Shown here: positions 1-6,984 of the stretch, piece after piece
Position numbering within the stretch: position 1 is the stretch's first letter
Layout: each line of letters starts with the position of its first letter
NCBI RefSeq assembly: GCF_004571025.1
Contig: NZ_SPQT01000029.1
Span: 62,001-126,000 of the forward strand
Direction of reading: 5' to 3'
DNA: 64,000 nt
Source of the DNA: Bradyrhizobium niftali
Lineage (GTDB): Bacteria > Pseudomonadota > Alphaproteobacteria > Rhizobiales > Xanthobacteraceae
Translations under genes and position numbers: made by a program
Notes under the pieces: generated by a model
What the model was told of the DNA's origin: nothing
What the model saw: only the letters and a program-made list of their open reading frames with translations
Database searches by the model: none

Positions 1-93
1 CTCCTAAATGTCCCGTGGATCGTCCCAATCCGGCACATAAACGGTGGCACGACCCATGCTCGTCCAAAAGGCATCTTAGGAGACAGATGCCTC

Positions 94-279
94 ATGCCAA
101 CCTTTGTGGTGGGCTTTCAGGGGAAGGCCGATAGTGGGCTTGTTCAAGAACGTGTAACTGCGGATTCCGCAGCCGAGGCGGTGCGTCTCTTCCAAGCGAA
201 ATACCCGGCGCCCGCGTTCAAATTAGTGTTCATCACCCCGGCCCGCGGCGATAAGCCAAAGACAAAAGATGGCGACTGA
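94..279 (+). CDS. Small hypothetical protein (61 aa)
   Basis: A 61-residue soluble protein beginning MPTFVVGFQG and ending in a basic tail rich in Lys and Asp. The middle (residues about 20-40) reads like a short alpha-helical stretch after a beta strand. I do not recognise a family. It is the first of many small genes in the phage-like left part of the window, and a terminator-like hairpin lies about 100 bases downstream. Function unknown; the coding call rests on length, composition and context only. Confidence 0.5.
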   Translation: MPTFVVGFQGKADSGLVQERVTADSAAEAVRLFQAKYPAPAFKLVFITPARGDKPKTKDGD

Positions 280-381
280 CTGCACTGTCCTAATTTGCGC
301 CCGCGAGTATGGGACAGCACAACACCGGCTATTCTACGTGGACCGGCTTAACCGAAGACTCAGCACCATCACAAGAAAAGC

Positions 382-408
382 CCCAGCCCGGGGGGCTATC
401 CGGCTGGG
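382..408 (+). terminator. Terminator-like hairpin
   Basis: A 7-bp perfect stem, CCCAGCC (382-388) with GGCTGGG (402-408), is followed by a weak T-rich stretch (actctagtttt). It lies about 100 bases after the gene ending at 279 and could end that transcript. Confidence 0.4.
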
Positions 409-752
409 ACTCTAGTTTTCCGGCACAACCATTTGGATAGAAGTGCCAGCCTCCTCAAGATTCAACATCGCCGGTATGGCGAGAACTTGCGGAAAATAAT
501 CTAAGTTATGGCGCTCAAGGCGATTGTGTGATCCTCCCGCACTAGATGTGCCGTTTGGCGAATCCGCGCATGAAATTGCGAGTTTGGCGGCGGCACCTGA
601 GTTGCCGCGCGGCCGGCATCCCGCGGCCCTTCAGCCAGACGAATGAGCTGTGCATCCTTCGGCGGCGCACAACAGCCTTTGTCTGGCGCTGCTTGCGACT
701 CGCGGCTCTAATCAAAGAAAAAACTGACGAACTAGTCCACGGGGAACGGGAC

Positions 753-845
753 ATGCTGGACGCCATCCAGATCAGCTGCGCGCTTTGGGGAATGATCGTC
801 TGCGGCGCCATCAAAGCCGCGCAACTCGCCCACTATTTATTCTAG
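753..845 (+). CDS. Possible 30-aa membrane microprotein
   Basis: The frame from ATG 753 encodes about 30 residues (MLDAIQISCALWGMIVCGAI and on) that would make one transmembrane helix, ending HYLF. The same frame stays open back to 546, but that upstream part is Arg/Cys-rich and unconvincing. Low confidence. Confidence 0.3.
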   Translation: MLDAIQISCALWGMIVCGAIKAAQLAHYLF

Positions 846-1012
846 GGTAACAGCCAGATCACCAATGCTACTCCGCCCCAAATCAGGCCACCGATCCAGG
901 CGGTCATGACAACGCCGGCTGTAGCGAGATGGGCTTCGCCGAGCAGGTCGGAGCCCCGAGGCGGCGCCGGCGTCTGCGTGTCGGTGGCTGCTGTGTTGAC
1001 CTCTTGAGTCAT
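842..1012 (-). CDS. Small single-pass membrane protein
   Basis: The protein starts at MTQEV (an upstream ATG at 1039 is possible) and ends in a clear C-terminal transmembrane helix (TAWIGGLIWGGVALVIWLLP). The N-terminal half is polar and Pro/Thr-rich. The family is not recognised. It is encoded next to the small coiled protein at 1046-1309 on the same strand, so the two may be co-transcribed. Confidence 0.45.
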   Translation of the reverse strand: MTQEVNTAATDTQTPAPPRGSDLLGEAHLATAGVVMTAWIGGLIWGGVALVIWLLP

Positions 1013-1045
1013 GGTGTGTGTGCTGGCGACCCGTGGCAAACGGCC

Positions 1046-1309
1046 TCAGGCGGCGCGCTCCGATGCCGGTAGAAGGATGGTCTCCAGTTGCTTTTGCAGG
1101 GTGGCGACGGTCGTCCGCAGATTGTCGCGGCGTTCTCGCAACGTCAGAGCCAGCATCGGGTAGGAGTGGTTAGCGGGGTCGAAGACACGAGACTTGCGCT
1201 CTTCCTCCTCAATGTCGGCATCGAGGAATTGAACGCGCCGTCGGAGGTCGGAGATCAGCGCATGGAGCTGGGTTGGTGCGATCGCTTCGAAACGGGGCAT
1301 CGGTTGCAT
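1046..1309 (-). CDS. Hypothetical coiled-coil protein (87 aa)
   Basis: An 87-residue charged, helical protein. Residues about 15-40 (a run with DIEEEERKSR) and 55-80 (LRERRDNLRTTVATLQKQLE) look like two antiparallel coiled-coil helices joined by a short Pro/Asn loop. This shape is common for phage or element accessory proteins, but I recognise no family. It sits just upstream of the small membrane protein at 842-1012 on the same strand. Confidence 0.5.
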   Translation of the reverse strand: MQPMPRFEAIAPTQLHALISDLRRRVQFLDADIEEEERKSRVFDPANHSYPMLALTLRERRDNLRTTVATLQKQLETILLPASERAA

Positions 1310-1420
1310 CGGCTCGCCTCAATATGAAACAGGCCCACCTTGGGTCTGACGGATTGGGCATTGCAGAGCAAGTGGAGTGCCAGTCCTGAAGCGCGCTTAA
1401 CTAACCCATTATATATATTG

Positions 1421-1639
1421 ATGCCGGATTCGCGATCTGATCCCTTGGACGGGGAGGCGAATCACATGCGCGAACAGCTAGTGGTCACTCAATCATCGTG
1501 GACCGATTTGCGCCCCAGGTGCGAGGATTGCCACATCGTCACCGAGCTGCGATCCACCATTCTCGACCCCCGCGAAAGGCGTCAGATTTCGGTCTACCAA
1601 TGCTCGAATTGCAGCCGGCTCGTCTGGAGGGATTATTAG
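1421..1639 (+). CDS. Small zinc-ribbon-like protein
   Basis: Two CxxC pairs are visible: CEDC near the middle and CSNC near the C-terminus, separated by about 28 residues. This is the spacing of a small zinc ribbon. The frame ends SRLVWRDY. Start choice is uncertain: ATG 1421 (MPDSRSDP) or ATG 1466 (MREQLVVT) both leave the ribbon intact. Such proteins often act as small nucleic-acid-binding or structural zinc proteins, but no specific role can be assigned. Confidence 0.5.
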   Translation: MPDSRSDPLDGEANHMREQLVVTQSSWTDLRPRCEDCHIVTELRSTILDPRERRQISVYQCSNCSRLVWRDY

Positions 1640-1711
1640 TTCCGAGCGGTGCCCCAGTTTGATCTTGGAATGGCCTCGTTACACTGGCGGCTGGGGTTGG
1701 CCGACAAATTG

Positions 1712-1741
1712 CACGTGCATGTCGTGCAGGTACTGCACGTG
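1712..1741. repeat. Perfect 8-bp inverted repeat
   Basis: CACGTGCA at 1712-1719 is the exact reverse complement of TGCACGTG at 1734-1741, with a 14-base spacer that itself contains GTCGTGCAGG. It could be an operator or a stem in a small RNA. Confidence 0.45.
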
Positions 1742-1937
1742 GCGCTTTAAGGGGCCCGCCGGGGGCTGGCTGCGTGGCGGGTCCTCACCCCAAGCAAAAG
1801 GCCGCGTATGTCCCCCACGGCCCCGTCCCAGCACCGCACAGCGTTAAGGATGAATTGATGGTGCCGTTCACTGTCGCAGGCTGCGGTGCTAAATACCACG
1901 GAGCGATAGGTGTCCGCCTCTCGCTATCTGAATAACT

Positions 1938-1970
1938 CCCGCTGGCTCACAAGGCCGGCGGGTTTTTCTT
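1938..1970 (+). terminator. Rho-independent terminator
   Basis: A 9-bp stem (CCCGCTGGC 938-946 with GCCGGCGGG 954-962, one G-T pair) is followed at once by TTTTTCTTT on the plus strand. This is a classic intrinsic terminator. No clear protein gene precedes it. Confidence 0.7.
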
Positions 1971-2004
1971 TGGAGATCTTTCAGCGCAGCCGTGGGATAG
2001 CTTC

Positions 2005-2301
2005 CTAGATCGCGCCGATCTTCACGCAGATTGCATGGGCGACCATGAATACCGGGAGCGCAATCAGGAACCATAACATGGCGTCCGAGTCTCGATCCGG
2101 CGCAAACTCGCGGTTCGCGCCTGTCTCCTGGCCGTGAAGTACGATCGAAAAGGCCTGACTCGGTCTGGTGCGTTTGGCAGCGCGGCGCAAAAGCTGTTTG
2201 ACAGTTGCTTCGCGGTTTTGCTCCGTCTCCGCGCGTTCTTCCAGGTCAGACATTGGCTCCACCTTTAACCCCGACTGGCCAGCCGGAACGATGCCGATCA
2301 C
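2005..2301 (-). CDS. Small protein with C-terminal membrane anchor
   Basis: About 98 residues (81 if it starts at the internal MSDLEER). The N-terminal part is highly charged, and the C-terminus is a hydrophobic helix (MLWFLIALPVFMVAHAI) ending CVKIGAI, so it is probably tail-anchored. Its start overlaps the stop of the upstream gene (2298-2555) by four bases, suggesting translational coupling. No family recognised. Confidence 0.45.
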   Translation of the reverse strand: MIGIVPAGQSGLKVEPMSDLEERAETEQNREATVKQLLRRAAKRTRPSQAFSIVLHGQETGANREFAPDRDSDAMLWFLIALPVFMVAHAICVKIGAI

Positions 2302-2555
2302 TGCTTCTCTGCGGGGGCGTTGACGGCGCCGGGCGGTTCAGCCGGAGATGGCGGCGGTGACGTTTCCGACGCGGCCGCAGCAATGCAGTCACCCGCCCAG
2401 ATCTTGATGCCTCGGACCGTGCCGACGAGTTTGCATCCTAATGGCGCCTGCGGCTTGGCCTGCACAGGCGGCTTTTTGGGGGCCTTCGGGGGAGATTGAG
2501 CAAGGGCGGCGGTAGTCGCAAAGAGCAGCACGACAAGTCCGATTAGCGGCTTCAT
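2298..2555 (-). CDS. Small secreted or periplasmic Pro-rich protein
   Basis: The start at MKPLIGLVVLLFATTAALAQ gives a textbook signal peptide ending in ALAQ. A Pro/Lys-rich linker follows, then a short core with two cysteines (GCKLVGTVRGIKIWAGDC) that could form a disulfide in the periplasm, then a Pro/Ala-rich tail. An ATG six codons upstream is possible but would put charged residues before the signal. It lies in a compact minus-strand run with its neighbours. Function unknown. Confidence 0.55.
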   Translation of the reverse strand: MKPLIGLVVLLFATTAALAQSPPKAPKKPPVQAKPQAPLGCKLVGTVRGIKIWAGDCIAAAASETSPPPSPAEPPGAVNAPAEKQ

Positions 2556-2574
2556 GTTTCTTCCCCTCAGCACT

Positions 2575-2790
2575 TCATTTCCCCTTCGGCTTTGGCTTAA
2601 ACCATTTCAATGGGAGCCCGATTGCGTAGGCGCGTGCCTTGACAGCGTGAACTGACCGATTCAGCGTTTTCGCGATCAGTTCGGGGTGAATGTTTGCCTC
2701 TGCCATCTTCCGAAAGGCATCATCCTCCGCTGGTGTCCACCGATTGCTGTGGGTAGACGTCATCTCACCAGCTTTTTGCGTATCGCTCAT
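2575..2790 (-). CDS. SANT/Myb-like small DNA-binding protein
   Basis: A 71-residue protein. RWTPAEDDAFRKMAEANIH is followed by a second helix and by NRSVHAVKARAYAIGLP, the tryptophan and helix pattern of short SANT/Myb-like or GcrA-like DNA-binding domains common in rhizobial phages. The basic tail KPKPKGK fits DNA binding. Its start overlaps the stop of the RHH-like gene at 2787-2987 by four bases, so the two probably form one operon. Confidence 0.6.
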   Translation of the reverse strand: MSDTQKAGEMTSTHSNRWTPAEDDAFRKMAEANIHPELIAKTLNRSVHAVKARAYAIGLPLKWFKPKPKGK

Positions 2791-2987
2791 TTCCCCTTCG
2801 CCTTCAGCCCGATCTCGACCAGCCGGCGGATGGCCGTAGCTAACGCCGGCTTGTCATCCTGCTCGCTCGCCCAGGCGCGGATCTCCTTCTGAAAATCCTT
2901 AGACATCCGAACGCCAACCATCGGTTCCTTACCCGTAGCCGGACGCCCGCGTCCCTTTTTAGGATTATCCCTTATTGACTTCACCAT
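2787..2987 (-). CDS. Ribbon-helix-helix-like small regulator
   Basis: A 66-residue protein with a basic N-terminus (KGRGRPATGK), then a short strand (MVGVRMSKDF) and two helices ending RRLVEIGLKAKGK. This is the layout of Arc/CopG ribbon-helix-helix proteins. The C-terminal helix closely resembles that of the short gene at 5211-5342 (RRLVELGLRTKGK), so the two are probably related. It is coupled by a four-base overlap to the SANT-like gene downstream. Confidence 0.6.
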   Translation of the reverse strand: MVKSIRDNPKKGRGRPATGKEPMVGVRMSKDFQKEIRAWASEQDDKPALATAIRRLVEIGLKAKGK

Positions 2988-3067
2988 GTTTTAGGATTAT
3001 CATAAAATCAGGCCGAAAGGAAGCCCCAACTTCCTATCCGGCCCTAACCCAAGCCAGGAGTAGCCCC

Positions 3068-3154
3068 ATGGCCCGAGCTGTGAATCAGTCTACCACACGT
3101 CTTTCCCAACTCTTCCGCGACCCATTCCTGCGCGCCGCTTTCAAGGCCGCTTGA
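3068..3154 (+). CDS. Possible 28-aa microprotein
   Basis: ATG 3068 is preceded by a good ribosome-binding site (AGGAG about 9 bases upstream) and opens a 28-residue frame (MARAVNQSTTRLSQLFRDPF and on, ending AAFKAA). It lies about 100 bases ahead of the gene at 3253. It may be a leader peptide or a small element protein; no family recognised. Confidence 0.4.
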   Translation: MARAVNQSTTRLSQLFRDPFLRAAFKAA

Positions 3155-3252
3155 GGACGATGGGCTAGCGCCTGTCGATATCGACCGGCCGAAGACGCTC
3201 CGTGGCGGCGACGCTGCGCTTCCTGAACTCGAAGCGGCATGAGGAGGGGACG

Positions 3253-3696
3253 ATGCAGAAGCCCTCAAAGACCACTACAGCGCTTCCCCGGCGCGCCATC
3301 CTCGCCGGCCTTGCCGCGGCCGCCCCAGCCGCAGCAATCGCTTCCCTACCTTCCGCCGTGGCGACCGAACCCGACTCGATCTTTGCCGCCATAGCTGCCC
3401 ATGAGCGAGCTGCCGAGGCCTACCCGGCGGCGTTAGAAAAGCAGTACGATGACGAGGCCGTCGAGCTTGCCGCAGAAGCCGACACGGAGACCGCCTGCGC
3501 CATGGTGGCTACCGTCCCGACGACATTGGCGGGCGCCATCGCGCTGATGAAGTATTCCATGACCGGTGAGCGTCGTTACGGATGTGAGTGGCCGGATCTT
3601 TTCGATCCAGAGGACCCCGACTATGAGCACGCCAAGACTTGGAGTTGGTTTCTCCAGCGCACCCTGATCCGGTCGCTTGAGGCCATTTCGGCATAG
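3253..3696 (+). CDS. Hypothetical protein with Tat-like signal
   Basis: The start at ATG 3253 is fixed by a strong Shine-Dalgarno sequence (GAGGAGGGGACG). Residues about 10-40 read as a twin-arginine-like leader: PRRAILAGLAAAAPAAAIAS followed by a possible cleavage site. The mature part is acidic and helical, with a conserved-looking block GERRYGCEWPDLFDPEDPDY. Proteins of this kind occur often in rhizobial genomic islands with no known function. Confidence 0.6.
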   Translation: MQKPSKTTTALPRRAILAGLAAAAPAAAIASLPSAVATEPDSIFAAIAAHERAAEAYPAALEKQYDDEAVELAAEADTETACAMVATVPTTLAGAIALMKYSMTGERRYGCEWPDLFDPEDPDYEHAKTWSWFLQRTLIRSLEAISA

Positions 3697-3868
3697 TCCG
3701 TCACTGACGGCAGGGCCGCCGGGGCTCCAACCGCCAGAATAGGAACACTTTTCGGCGCGGTGCATTTTTCCGATGCTTCAGGCCCGTCCCCCCACCCTGT
3801 CGGGCCTGGAGGCTCCGAGTACCTGGCGCGCGGCTCCAGCTTTTGCCCAAGGCTGGGGCCGTCGCCGT

Positions 3869-4120
3869 TTAAGGCCGCTTGACGACGGCAAATTGGGGCG
3901 GCGTGCCGCTCTCGAAATCGGGTCTGACTTCGGCCCCACGGTTGCCGCAACCGGCGCAAACGAAGCGCGGCTCTAGTTCAGAAAGTCGGACCTTGTCAGG
4001 TCAGCAATCGGCGCTCAGGGCAACGTGATGGCCGCAATGGCAATAGACCAGCACGCCGCGCACACCCATCTGCCGCATCTCGCCAAAGGTGATCTTCACC
4101 GGGCGCCCCTGGGTTTCCAC
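3869..4120 (-). pseudogene. Broken paralog of the zinc-ribbon gene at 6340-6618
   Basis: The minus-strand frame reads GRPVKITFGEMRQMGVRGVL, then a CHCGHH motif and an FVCAGCGNRGAEVRPDF block, nearly the same as the intact gene at 6340-6618. A TGA stop replaces the conserved Trp codon of the ADRWPD motif, so the protein would be cut in half. The 5' end also seems shifted in frame relative to an upstream ATG. This is a decayed duplicate within the element. Confidence 0.65.
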
Positions 4121-4125
4121 CTCTC

Positions 4126-4368
4126 TTACCCCACATCCGAACCGGCTTCTCCTGCATGCCAACCCTTCTCTGTAGGCTGATAACGCTCTCCCTGTTTCAC
4201 CAGCCAGCCGCCTTCAACCATCTTCTCTGCCAAAGCCTTCGAGCATGCCGGGTGGTTGCTACCGGGGTAATAGAGGCCGTCTCTGCGCTCGACCATAAAG
4301 CCGTAGACGCGCACCAGGCGAAGCGCCTTCAGCATGCCGGGAATGAGAACTACGGTCGTGCTCGTCAT
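4126..4368 (-). CDS. Hypothetical phage-type protein (80 aa)
   Basis: An 80-residue protein whose C-terminal two thirds (GLYYPGSNHPACSKALAEKM and a later lysine-rich turn, GERYQPTEKGW) looks like a small winged-helix or phage accessory domain. The N-terminus is hydrophobic (TTVVLIPGMLKALRLVRVYG). It lies directly upstream of the broken zinc-ribbon gene. No confident family. Confidence 0.5.
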   Translation of the reverse strand: MTSTTVVLIPGMLKALRLVRVYGFMVERRDGLYYPGSNHPACSKALAEKMVEGGWLVKQGERYQPTEKGWHAGEAGSDVG

Positions 4369-4428
4369 TGCTCTCCAAATTACGGCACCGCCGGAACGTT
4401 CCCGAGGCTACTTGGATTACGCCCTGAT

Positions 4429-4653
4429 TTAATTTGTCAGTGGCGGCGGCGACTTGCTCTTTTCGAGCAGTTCCCGAACGAGTTTAAATTCAGATAGCAG
4501 CGCTGCGAGTCCAAATGTCATTACCGCAAACCCCATTGCCAGTGTGCCAAGTATTTCGTGGATCGCACTCTTGGCGACCACAAAGACTGAAAAGCCGCCC
4601 AAAATTTCCACAACTCCAAAAATAATTAAGAACGCAATCAACGCCGCCTCCAT
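4429..4653 (-). CDS. Small two-helix membrane protein
   Basis: A 74-residue protein with two hydrophobic segments (residues about 4-26 and 35-55) and a charged cytoplasmic tail (EFKLVRELLEKSKSPPP). Size and topology recall phage holin-type or superinfection-exclusion proteins, but no specific motif supports that. Family not recognised. Confidence 0.5.
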   Translation of the reverse strand: MEAALIAFLIIFGVVEILGGFSVFVVAKSAIHEILGTLAMGFAVMTFGLAALLSEFKLVRELLEKSKSPPPLTN

Positions 4654-4668
4654 CGTTGAACCTCTGGG

Positions 4669-5178
4669 TCAGCGCCGACCCAGTTCGCGAAATGCTGTGT
4701 ATTGCTGCTTCTCGCAGTAAACGCGCATGCGATAGTCGTCCGGCCAGTCAGCCGCACACTTGCTCCTGACGACGGAAGCTTTGTCACTCGGGACGTCTTG
4801 CGGGCTCCCCTCGGTCAGTGTGCGAGCCGCTTCGCGCTGTTGTTTTTCGCAATAGACCCTCATGCGGAAATCGTCGCGCCATTCCCCTTCGCACTTCTTA
4901 CGAAGCGTGTTCTCAACTGCTGTATCGGGAAAGTCGCCGGGCCTAATGATTTGTACCTGGGTGATGCGTTGAGCCGGCGCCTGATCATCTGGTATCGGAG
5001 CTTGCGTCGAAGGCCTCGTCGCCGCAGTAGCGGCAGCCGGCGTTGTGGTGCCCACTTTCGGCGACATAAAGATTATTCCGCCGATTACCACGGCGATTGC
5101 AGTGACGATGTAAGAGCGAGCGCTGTCTGCCACTGCGTAAGTCCCCGACCACAGCCTGGAGCACGAAAATAGGACCAT
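4669..5178 (-). CDS. Membrane-anchored protein with two tandem Cys repeats
   Basis: From Met 5178 a transmembrane helix (SYIVTAIAVVIGGIIFMSP) is followed by a Thr/Ala/Pro-rich linker and two copies of a 22-residue motif: CEGEWRDDFRMRVYCEKQQ and CAADWPDDYRMRVYCEKQQ. Each repeat has a Cys pair 14 residues apart around an invariant RMRVYCEKQQ core, which suggests a small disulfide or metal-binding unit outside the membrane. The frame stays open further upstream (to 5298) but without hydrophobic or conserved content. Function unknown. Confidence 0.55.
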   Translation of the reverse strand: MVLFSCSRLWSGTYAVADSARSYIVTAIAVVIGGIIFMSPKVGTTTPAAATAATRPSTQAPIPDDQAPAQRITQVQIIRPGDFPDTAVENTLRKKCEGEWRDDFRMRVYCEKQQREAARTLTEGSPQDVPSDKASVVRSKCAADWPDDYRMRVYCEKQQYTAFRELGRR

Positions 5179-5210
5179 CGGAACCAATCGGAGTCGATGG
5201 CTATTTTGGG

Positions 5211-5342
5211 CTATTTCCCTTTCGTCCTCAGCCCCAGTTCTACCAGCCTGCGGATAGCCTCGGGGCGCCCCGGTAAATCCGGCTGGTTGCGGCGCCAATC
5301 ATCAATGGCAGCAATGGCCTCCGGAGACCACCGCTCCCCCAC
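5211..5342 (-). CDS. Short RHH-like protein (43 aa, GTG start)
   Basis: A frame opening at GTG 5342 encodes WSPEAIAAIDDWRRNQPDLP then GRPEAIRRLVELGLRTKGK. The last 13 residues match the C-terminus of the ribbon-helix-helix-like protein at 2787-2987 almost exactly. An in-frame stop lies 13 codons upstream, so the protein is short. It is probably an intact Arc/CopG-like regulator or a trimmed paralog. Confidence 0.45.
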   Translation of the reverse strand: MGERWSPEAIAAIDDWRRNQPDLPGRPEAIRRLVELGLRTKGK

Positions 5343-5350
5343 CTGAATCC

Positions 5351-5695
5351 CTATTCCCGTAGGGGCGCGAAAAGTTGCTCAACCAAATCCTCAGCGGCGG
5401 GCCAGGCCGATTTCTTCCGTTTCGCCGCGATCTCGAGACGGTCACGATTGAGCTCGGCATGAAGCTGAGTCTTGATCTTGGGGGAATGTCGGTCGCCAGC
5501 AACTAGGCAATCATCTATCTCATCGTGCGAATGCAGATAGTTCGGCACACCTGGCGCCCTCATACCCCATTTCACACGCCCAGCTCGGCGGAATTCGTCC
5601 GCGATAGTCTCGATTAGTTCATCCCGAGCCTTCAGTGCCTCTCCATAGGCTTGGAGAGCGCTTGAAACGCTTCTGAACCCAGGCGCGTGACGCAC
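5351..5695 (-). CDS. Hypothetical helical protein (114 aa)
   Basis: A charged, largely alpha-helical protein. Residues 12-40 form one long helix (ALQAYGEALKARDELIETIA), and a second Lys/Arg-rich helix lies near the C-terminus (NRDRLEIAAKRKKSAWPAAE). The gene ends 9 bases before the short RHH-like gene on the same strand. No family recognised. Confidence 0.5.
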   Translation of the reverse strand: MRHAPGFRSVSSALQAYGEALKARDELIETIADEFRRAGRVKWGMRAPGVPNYLHSHDEIDDCLVAGDRHSPKIKTQLHAELNRDRLEIAAKRKKSAWPAAEDLVEQLFAPLRE

Positions 5696-5710
5696 TTGAA
5701 AAATGAAAGA

Positions 5711-5734
5711 GCCCGCCGGTTCACGCTGGCGGGC
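5711..5734 (-). terminator. Intrinsic terminator after the gene at 5735-5914
   Basis: On the minus strand GCCCGCC and GGCGGGC form a 7-bp stem with a 10-base loop, followed by TCTTTCATTTTT. It begins directly after the TAG stop of the gene at 5735-5914. The identical 24-base hairpin recurs at 6718-6741. Confidence 0.65.
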
Positions 5735-5914
5735 CTACTCTTGGGTCGCGCCAGCCTTGGCGAGCAGCTCTCTGATCCGCGCCACCTTCTCTTTGGCGCT
5801 ACTCGGTCCCTCTATGGTCTTCCGGATGTCCTCGACCAGACCCTCTAATCTCAGTCGACGCGCGCAGTCAGCTTCGCGGCGGCGGGCATCTGCAATCTCA
5901 TCGAGAGCAACCAT
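5735..5914 (-). CDS. Small helical protein (59 aa)
   Basis: The frame from ATG 5914 encodes MVALDEIADARRREADCARR and continues as a charged helix to KVARIRELLAKAGATQE. It is almost wholly alpha-helical and probably coiled-coil. A terminator follows its stop codon directly, which supports a real transcription unit. Family not recognised. Confidence 0.55.
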   Translation of the reverse strand: MVALDEIADARRREADCARRLRLEGLVEDIRKTIEGPSSAKEKVARIRELLAKAGATQE

Positions 5915-5987
5915 ACGGCGAGTATTGCCGATTTTTCCCGGTACGTCAAAGCGCCGTTGGCTGGCCCCAAGGGCGCCCAGCCCGCCT

Positions 5988-6164
5988 TCATCGGGTCTGC
6001 TTCACTCTGTCCGCGATTGCGCGTTCAACTTCTGAGGCGAGAACCGTCAGGTGATCGGCCAGCCTCGTGAAGAGCTCTCGTTTCTTCGGGTCAGTCGCCA
6101 GGTCTCGGATGAGGGCGGCGGCATCTGGCCGGAGCTTTTCCAACTGAGCCTGCATGTCTTTCAT
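5988..6164 (-). CDS. Small helical protein (58 aa)
   Basis: The start is taken at ATG 6164 (MKDMQAQLEKLRPDAAALIR). The frame is open further upstream, but that part has no convincing content. The protein is amphipathic-helical throughout and ends EVERAIADRVKQTR. It resembles small helical proteins found in rhizobial prophages. Together with the gene at 5735-5914 it is part of a run of small minus-strand genes. Function unknown. Confidence 0.5.
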   Translation of the reverse strand: MKDMQAQLEKLRPDAAALIRDLATDPKKRELFTRLADHLTVLASEVERAIADRVKQTR

Positions 6165-6283
6165 TGCAGCTACTCCGTTCTCTGAGGGGAACCGTACTGC
6201 CAAAAGTGTGAAAGCGAACAGAGCTGAATGCCGAGTTTTCCTAGGCTTGGGTGGCTGGACCGACGCAGTCCGGCACCTCCAGC

Positions 6284-6333
6284 GGCCCCGGCCTTCCACA
6301 CCTCAAAAGCCCCCACGGCCGGGGCCGTCTTTT
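6284..6333. terminator. Strong GC hairpin, likely terminator
   Basis: GGCCCCGGCC at 6284-6293 pairs perfectly with GGCCGGGGCC at 6317-6326 and is followed by GTCTTTT on the plus strand. It lies 14 bases past the stop of the minus-strand gene at 6340-6618, so it may end that transcript or work in both directions. Confidence 0.5.
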
Positions 6334-6339
6334 AAGCGG

Positions 6340-6618
6340 CTATCGATACCCCAAGCCACCGAAAGGCGCTTTGGCGTTCCAGTCGAAGTCCGGCCGAACG
6401 TCGGCACCGCGAGACCCACAGCCCTGGCAGACAAATCGCGGCTCGAGATCGGAGAGCCTTACATTGTCAGGCCAGCGGTCGGCGTCCAGAGCAATGTGAT
6501 GGCCGCAATGGCAATAGACGAGCACGCCGCGCAAGCCCATCTCGCGCATTTCGCCAAAGGTGATCTTGATCGGCCGACCGTCTGCGTGGGTAGGTGTGTG
6601 GCGGACAGGGCGAGGCAT
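6340..6618 (-). CDS. Small zinc-ribbon protein (92 aa)
   Basis: Starting at MPRPVRHTPTHADGRPIKIT, the protein carries a CHCGHH motif and, about 30 residues later, a CQGCGSRG motif. Together these supply four Cys plus His ligands for a zinc ribbon. Such small proteins are common in rhizobial islands and phages, probably nucleic-acid-associated. A broken near-identical copy lies at 3869-4120. The strong hairpin at 6284-6333 follows the stop. Confidence 0.6.
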   Translation of the reverse strand: MPRPVRHTPTHADGRPIKITFGEMREMGLRGVLVYCHCGHHIALDADRWPDNVRLSDLEPRFVCQGCGSRGADVRPDFDWNAKAPFGGLGYR

Positions 6619-6717
6619 GACGGCTATCGAAACGCGGCGCGAGCGAGAGTCAAATTGTCGATTCCTAGCGGCCCGTAAGGGTTTCGAGCTACTGCCGGTC
6701 GTGGGTGTGGAGCGCCA

Positions 6718-6741
6718 GCCCGCCGGTTCACGCTGGCGGGC
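6718..6741. repeat. Second copy of the 24-base terminator hairpin
   Basis: This segment is identical to the hairpin at 5711-5734 (GCCCGCC stem, GGTTCACGCT loop, GGCGGGC stem). On the plus strand it is followed by CCCGTATTTT. No plus-strand gene ends just before it, so it may be a leftover or a dispersed repeat. Confidence 0.55.
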
Positions 6742-6822
6742 CCCGTATTTTCCCGGCGTGCTCATGACTTCGGTGCCGCGCGAGTTCGTTGGCGAATGAC
6801 TTCTGATATCGGAGAGTGTCGC

Positions 6823-6984
6823 ATGTCTCAGCTAGAGTTCGAACGACAATTGGTTCGGCTGCCCGCGGACGTGAAACAATTCATACGTGAGCAGGCGGCG
6901 CGCAATTGTAGCAGTCAAAATTCTGAAATTGTGCGCGCTGTTCGCGCCCGGATGGAAGCAGAGCAGGAAAGGGCGGTGCGGTAA
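6823..6984 (+). CDS. Arc-type ribbon-helix-helix regulator
   Basis: A short protein starting MSQLEFERQLVRLPADVKQF (an upstream ATG at 6796 is possible). The strand FERQLVRLPADVKQFI followed by a helix and NSEIVRAVRARMEAEQ matches the Arc/MetJ-like RHH fold, in which the strand pairs in a dimer and contacts the DNA major groove. It lies just upstream of an excisionase-like gene and the integrase, so it is probably a regulator of element integration or excision. Confidence 0.65.
   Translation: MSQLEFERQLVRLPADVKQFIREQAARNCSSQNSEIVRAVRARMEAEQERAVR

Larger units (their letters stand above)
1640..2004. other. Intergenic region with hairpins, no convincing gene
   Basis: This stretch holds a perfect 8-bp inverted repeat (1712-1741), a second GC-rich hairpin near 1750-1785 and a strong terminator (1938-1970). 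The reading frames in it are Cys/Trp/Pro-rich and look non-coding. A small RNA ending at the terminator is possible but not shown. Confidence 0.4.
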
